Positions 61,593-64,000 of a stretch of DNA of 64,000 bases are shown in pieces; within the stretch, counting starts at the first letter, position 1, and every line of letters starts with the position of its first letter. Under the pieces are notes generated by a model, which had not been told where the DNA came from, ran no database searches, and worked only from the letters and a program-made list of their open reading frames with translations. The stretch lies in contig NZ_JIAI01000001.1 of NCBI RefSeq assembly GCF_000620785.1, positions 1,364,001-1,428,000 on the forward strand, in the 5' to 3' direction. Made by a program: the position numbers and the translations under genes. The DNA is from Actinospineispora acaciae DSM 45401 (GTDB taxonomy: Bacteria > Actinomycetota > Actinomycetes > Mycobacteriales > Pseudonocardiaceae).

Positions 61593-62259
61593 AGCCCCAG
61601 TCGTCGACCAGGCGCAGGTCCTCGATGGCGTGGCCCCGGTGCACGTCCAGCAGCCGCACCACCAGCGCGGCGTCCCGTTGCCGGCACGCCTCCAGGATCT
61701 CGGCGTGCTCGCTGTTCACGGACTCGCGGTTGAGCGGCTTGACGAAGTAGAGCGAGCGGTACGGGTCGGTGGTGTCCCAGAGCTGCCTGATGATCCGGAT
61801 CGCGCGGTGCATCCGGCTGGGCTCGAACAGCGTGAAGTGGAACTCGCGGTTCTCCACCACGAAGGCGCTCATGTCCTTGGTGTCCGCGGCGGCGTCCATC
61901 GCGTCCATGGCGCGGCGCATCCGGGTCAGGTGCTCGTCCTCGATCCTGGGCACCGCCTCGCCGGCGACGTCGGACTCCAGCACCCGGCGCAGCCGGTACA
62001 CCTCGAGCAGCTCGCTGACCTTGAGCTTCGTCACCGTGTAGCCCCGGTGCGCGGCGTAGGTGAGGTGCCCCTCCCCCTCCAGGGTCTTGAGCGCCTCGCG
62101 CACCGGCACCCGGCTCACCCCGAACTGCTCGGCCAGCAGCTCCTGCACGATCTGGGTGCCGGGCGGCAGCTCGCCCCGGATGATCATCGCGCGGATCTCG
62201 GCGAGCACCGCCTGCTGCGCGGTCTGCGGCTTGGTGAAACGGGACAACGCCCTACTCAC
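61591..62259 (-). CDS. GntR family regulator, FCD subfamily, of the ABC/hydroxylase cluster
   Basis: A 222-residue regulator: winged helix about 12-78 (FGVSRVPVREALKTLEGEGH) and FCD domain with ENREFHFTLFEPS and NSEHAEILEACRQRD histidines. GTG start with GGGAGGA four bases upstream. It lies between the ten-gene operon and the divergent enamidase-like gene, with similar sequence boxes on both sides, so it probably represses both and responds to a pathway acid. It is one of three FCD regulators in this window, each attached to its own catabolic unit. Confidence 0.88.
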   Translation of the reverse strand: MSRALSRFTKPQTAQQAVLAEIRAMIIRGELPPGTQIVQELLAEQFGVSRVPVREALKTLEGEGHLTYAAHRGYTVTKLKVSELLEVYRLRRVLESDVAGEAVPRIEDEHLTRMRRAMDAMDAAADTKDMSAFVVENREFHFTLFEPSRMHRAIRIIRQLWDTTDPYRSLYFVKPLNRESVNSEHAEILEACRQRDAALVVRLLDVHRGHAIEDLRLVDDWG

Positions 62260-62341
62260 CCCATCCTCCCGAGAGTCCGAAAGCCCATGCGCTCGCCCCT
62301 CCCCTTCACCGTGACGCTAGGCAAGCGGAGATTGGAGCCTG

Positions 62342-62357
62342 TATATGTTAGCCAATG
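62342..62357. promoter_or_regulatory. Candidate GntR operator / start region of the enamidase-like gene
   Basis: TATATGTTAGCCAATG resembles the box at 61509-61526 and ends with the ATG start codon of the gene at 62355. No ribosome binding site lies at normal distance, and TATGTT could be a -10 element about six bases from the start, so leaderless transcription is possible. Confidence 0.4.
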
Positions 62358-63518
62358 TCGACAACCCTGATCACCGACATCGACGTACTCGTCACCGGCG
62401 ACGCCGAAGGGACGGTGCACCGCGACACCACGCTGGTCATCGCCGACGGTGTGGTCGCCGGGATCGGAGCGGACTGTCCCGCGCCGGACCGGGTGATCTC
62501 GGCCGGCGGCCTGAGCGTCATCCCCGGGCTGGTGGACGGGCACGTGCACCCCACGTTCGGGGAGTGGACGCCCGCGCAGAACGCCAGCGGCTGGGTGCGC
62601 AACTACCTGCACGGCGGCACCACCACCATGGTCTCGGCCGGCGAGCTGCACGTGCCCGGCCTGCCCTTCGACGAGCTGAGCCCGGAGCTGGTGACCGGGC
62701 TGGCGATCACCTCGCTGCGCACCACGGGGCGGGTGCGCCCGTCCGGGGTCAAGGCGCACTGCGGCACCGTGCTGCTCACCCCGGACATGACCGAGGGCCA
62801 CTTCGACCGGCTCGCCGAGTACGGCGCCGGCCACGCCAAGTTCATCTTCTACGACTGGGACCGCCTGTCCTCCGGCGAGCCGCCCCGCTACGTCCGCTGG
62901 GCGCACGAGCGTGGCATGACCGTCAAGATGCACTCCGGCGGGGTGTCCCGCTCCGGCTCCAGCCGGGTCGCCGGGTACGACCTGGTCGCGGCGGTCAGCC
63001 CGGACGTGGTCGCGCACATCTCCGGCGGCCCCATCCCGATGCCGGACGACGAGATCAGGCGGACCATCGACGAGCTGCCCGGGCACGTCGAGGTGTGCAG
63101 CTCGATGAACTACCGGGCGACCGCCGTCACCGTGGACCGGCTGACCGAGCGCGGCGAGCTGCACCGCCTGACGCTGGGCACCGACACCCCCGGCGGCACC
63201 GGCGTGATCCCGCGCGGCATGCTGCGCAACGTCTGCTACCTCGCCTCGATGTGCGGGATGGACCCGGCCGTCGCGGTCGCGGCCGCCACCGGCAACACCG
63301 CCCGTGCCCACCAGCTGGACGTCGGGGTGCTGGCCGAGGGACGCCCCGCCGACCTGCTCGTCCTCGGCCCGGTGACCGGCTCGCGGGCGGAGAACGTGCT
63401 CGACTGCTTCGCGCTCGGCGACCTGCCCGGCATCGCGGCGGTGTTCGTCGACGGGGAGCCGCTGGTGCTCGGCCGCAGCGAGCAGACGCCACCGCCGAGC
63501 AGGCGCCTCACGGCCTGA
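62355..63518 (+). CDS. Enamidase-like amidohydrolase
   Basis: A 387-residue amidohydrolase with a complete bimetallic site: HVH (H63, H65) in GLVDGHVHPTFGEW, K162 in GHAKFIFYDWD, H193 in VKMHSGG, H221 in VVAHISGG and D277 in LGTDTPGGTGVIPRG. Length and the GTDTPGGTG loop resemble enamidase, which opens the cyclic amide of 6-oxotetrahydronicotinate in anaerobic nicotinate degradation. Opening of a partly reduced or hydroxylated N-heterocyclic ring is therefore a reasonable guess. It is divergent from the GntR gene and the ABC/hydroxylase operon, and abuts the DedA gene. Confidence 0.83.
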   Translation: MSTTLITDIDVLVTGDAEGTVHRDTTLVIADGVVAGIGADCPAPDRVISAGGLSVIPGLVDGHVHPTFGEWTPAQNASGWVRNYLHGGTTTMVSAGELHVPGLPFDELSPELVTGLAITSLRTTGRVRPSGVKAHCGTVLLTPDMTEGHFDRLAEYGAGHAKFIFYDWDRLSSGEPPRYVRWAHERGMTVKMHSGGVSRSGSSRVAGYDLVAAVSPDVVAHISGGPIPMPDDEIRRTIDELPGHVEVCSSMNYRATAVTVDRLTERGELHRLTLGTDTPGGTGVIPRGMLRNVCYLASMCGMDPAVAVAAATGNTARAHQLDVGVLAEGRPADLLVLGPVTGSRAENVLDCFALGDLPGIAAVFVDGEPLVLGRSEQTPPPSRRLTA

Positions 63519-64000
63519 TCAGCTCGCCCGCACCAGCCGCCGCACCAGCGGCACCGCCGCACAGCAGACCAGCGCCACCGCCATCGCGATCAGCGTCACC
63601 CGCTGGTTCTCCCGGTACGAGACCCCCGCGACGACGCCCACCCCCGTGTACAGCAGCGACCAGACCACCGCGCCCACCGCCGACCAGGCCGCGAACCGCC
63701 GGTAGGGCATCCGCACCGTGCCCGCGACCAGCGGCGCCACCGCGTGCACCACCGAGACGAACCGCAGCGGCACCAGCACCGGGGCGCCCCGCCCGGCCAG
63801 GAAGCCCTCCGCCCGCACCCAGTGACCGTCCCCGACCCGTCGCCCCAACCGCCCGTGCCGCAGCCGAGGCCCGACCCGCCGTCCCAACAGGTACCCGCCG
63901 CTCTCCCCGACCAGCGCACCGACGATCGTCGCCGCCACCACCGCCGCGAACTGGCCAGGCCCCTGGACCGTCGAGCCGGCCAGCATCACCACCACGTCAC
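63519..64000 (-). CDS. DedA family membrane protein, N-terminus cut by window edge
   Basis: About 160 residues are visible, open to the right edge. VVMLAGSTVQGPGQFAAVVA and VGALVGESGGYLLGRRVGPR carry the DedA glycine/glutamate pattern (G-E-S-x-G-Y), followed by RGAPVLVPLRFVSVVHAVAP with the FxxR-type loop and two more helices. DedA proteins are half-conserved lipid scramblase or proton-coupled transporters of the membrane. It is convergent with, and directly adjacent to, the amidohydrolase gene and seems unrelated to it. Confidence 0.85.
   Translation of the reverse strand, partial: DVVVMLAGSTVQGPGQFAAVVAATIVGALVGESGGYLLGRRVGPRLRHGRLGRRVGDGHWVRAEGFLAGRGAPVLVPLRFVSVVHAVAPLVAGTVRMPYRRFAAWSAVGAVVWSLLYTGVGVVAGVSYRENQRVTLIAMAVALVCCAAVPLVRRLVRAS

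Overview
The window is very GC-rich throughout, with dense operons joined by ATGA/GTGA stop-start overlaps, frequent GTG starts and FCD-type GntR and TetR regulators. This points to a soil actinomycete. The complete actinobacterial steroid C/D-ring (HIP) catabolic locus, together with large molybdenum-hydroxylase and acyl-CoA cassettes, suggests Pseudonocardiales (Amycolatopsis, Saccharopolyspora or Pseudonocardia relatives). The genus is an inference. No rRNA, tRNA, CRISPR array, transposase or integrase was seen, and no gene-free stretch exceeds 300 bases (the longest is 30131-30315).

Left part (1-15321). On the minus strand an FCD GntR regulator, an E. coli-type LeuB, an actinobacterial-type LeuC and a left-truncated amidohydrolase form one operon; no leuD is visible. 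Next come a large nSTAND/WD40 signalling ATPase carrying a RHIM-like amyloid motif at its N-terminus, a sugar-porter MFS gene preceded by an inverted repeat that can mask its ribosome binding site, an MHS transporter / duplicated Lrp regulator / M19 dipeptidase operon, a VOC protein and an orphan MacB-type permease.

Regulon 1 (15438-27543). A molybdenum hydroxylase operon with one FAD, one 2Fe-2S and two different large subunits is followed by an FCD GntR regulator, an acyl-CoA ligase, an MFS transporter, an enoyl-CoA hydratase-fold protein, an alpha/beta hydrolase and an atypical SDR. The 10-mer TCAT(A/G)TACCA lies in all three control regions, so the cassette looks like one catabolic unit for an imported organic acid or heteroaromatic compound. 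Around 27545-30130 are an ArsR/MFS pair with a double inverted-repeat operator and one lower-GC gene of foreign appearance.

Steroid C/D-ring locus (30316-49744). The minus-strand operon runs ipdA-ipdB-ipdC-ipdF-echA20-fadE31-like-ACAD-enoyl hydratase-SDR-fadE30-ACAD-symporter. Around it are fadD3, kstR2, an OYE-like reductase, fadA6, an SDR, a second ligase and a hexapeptide-repeat protein. Five copies of the KstR2-type palindrome (A-CAAGCGCTTG-G core) sit before these units. FadD3 activates HIP, the FadE/Ech/SDR enzymes process the chain, EchA20 and IpdAB open rings D and C, and FadA6 thiolyses the product.

Right part (49781-64000). A TetR/paired SMR efflux operon and an unknown gene precede a ten-gene minus-strand operon: luciferase-like monooxygenase, small membrane protein, NMT1-like binding lipoprotein, ABC ATPase, two permeases, a second molybdenum hydroxylase (L, M, S) and a FadD17-like ligase. 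An FCD GntR regulator and a divergent enamidase-like amidohydrolase complete the set. The gene content fits uptake, ring hydroxylation, oxygenation and ring hydrolysis of an N-heterocycle, a pathway I cannot match to a described cluster. A truncated DedA gene closes the window.

Two near-identical hairpin elements (21435-21478 and 44256-44299) with covarying stems belong to one dispersed repeat family.
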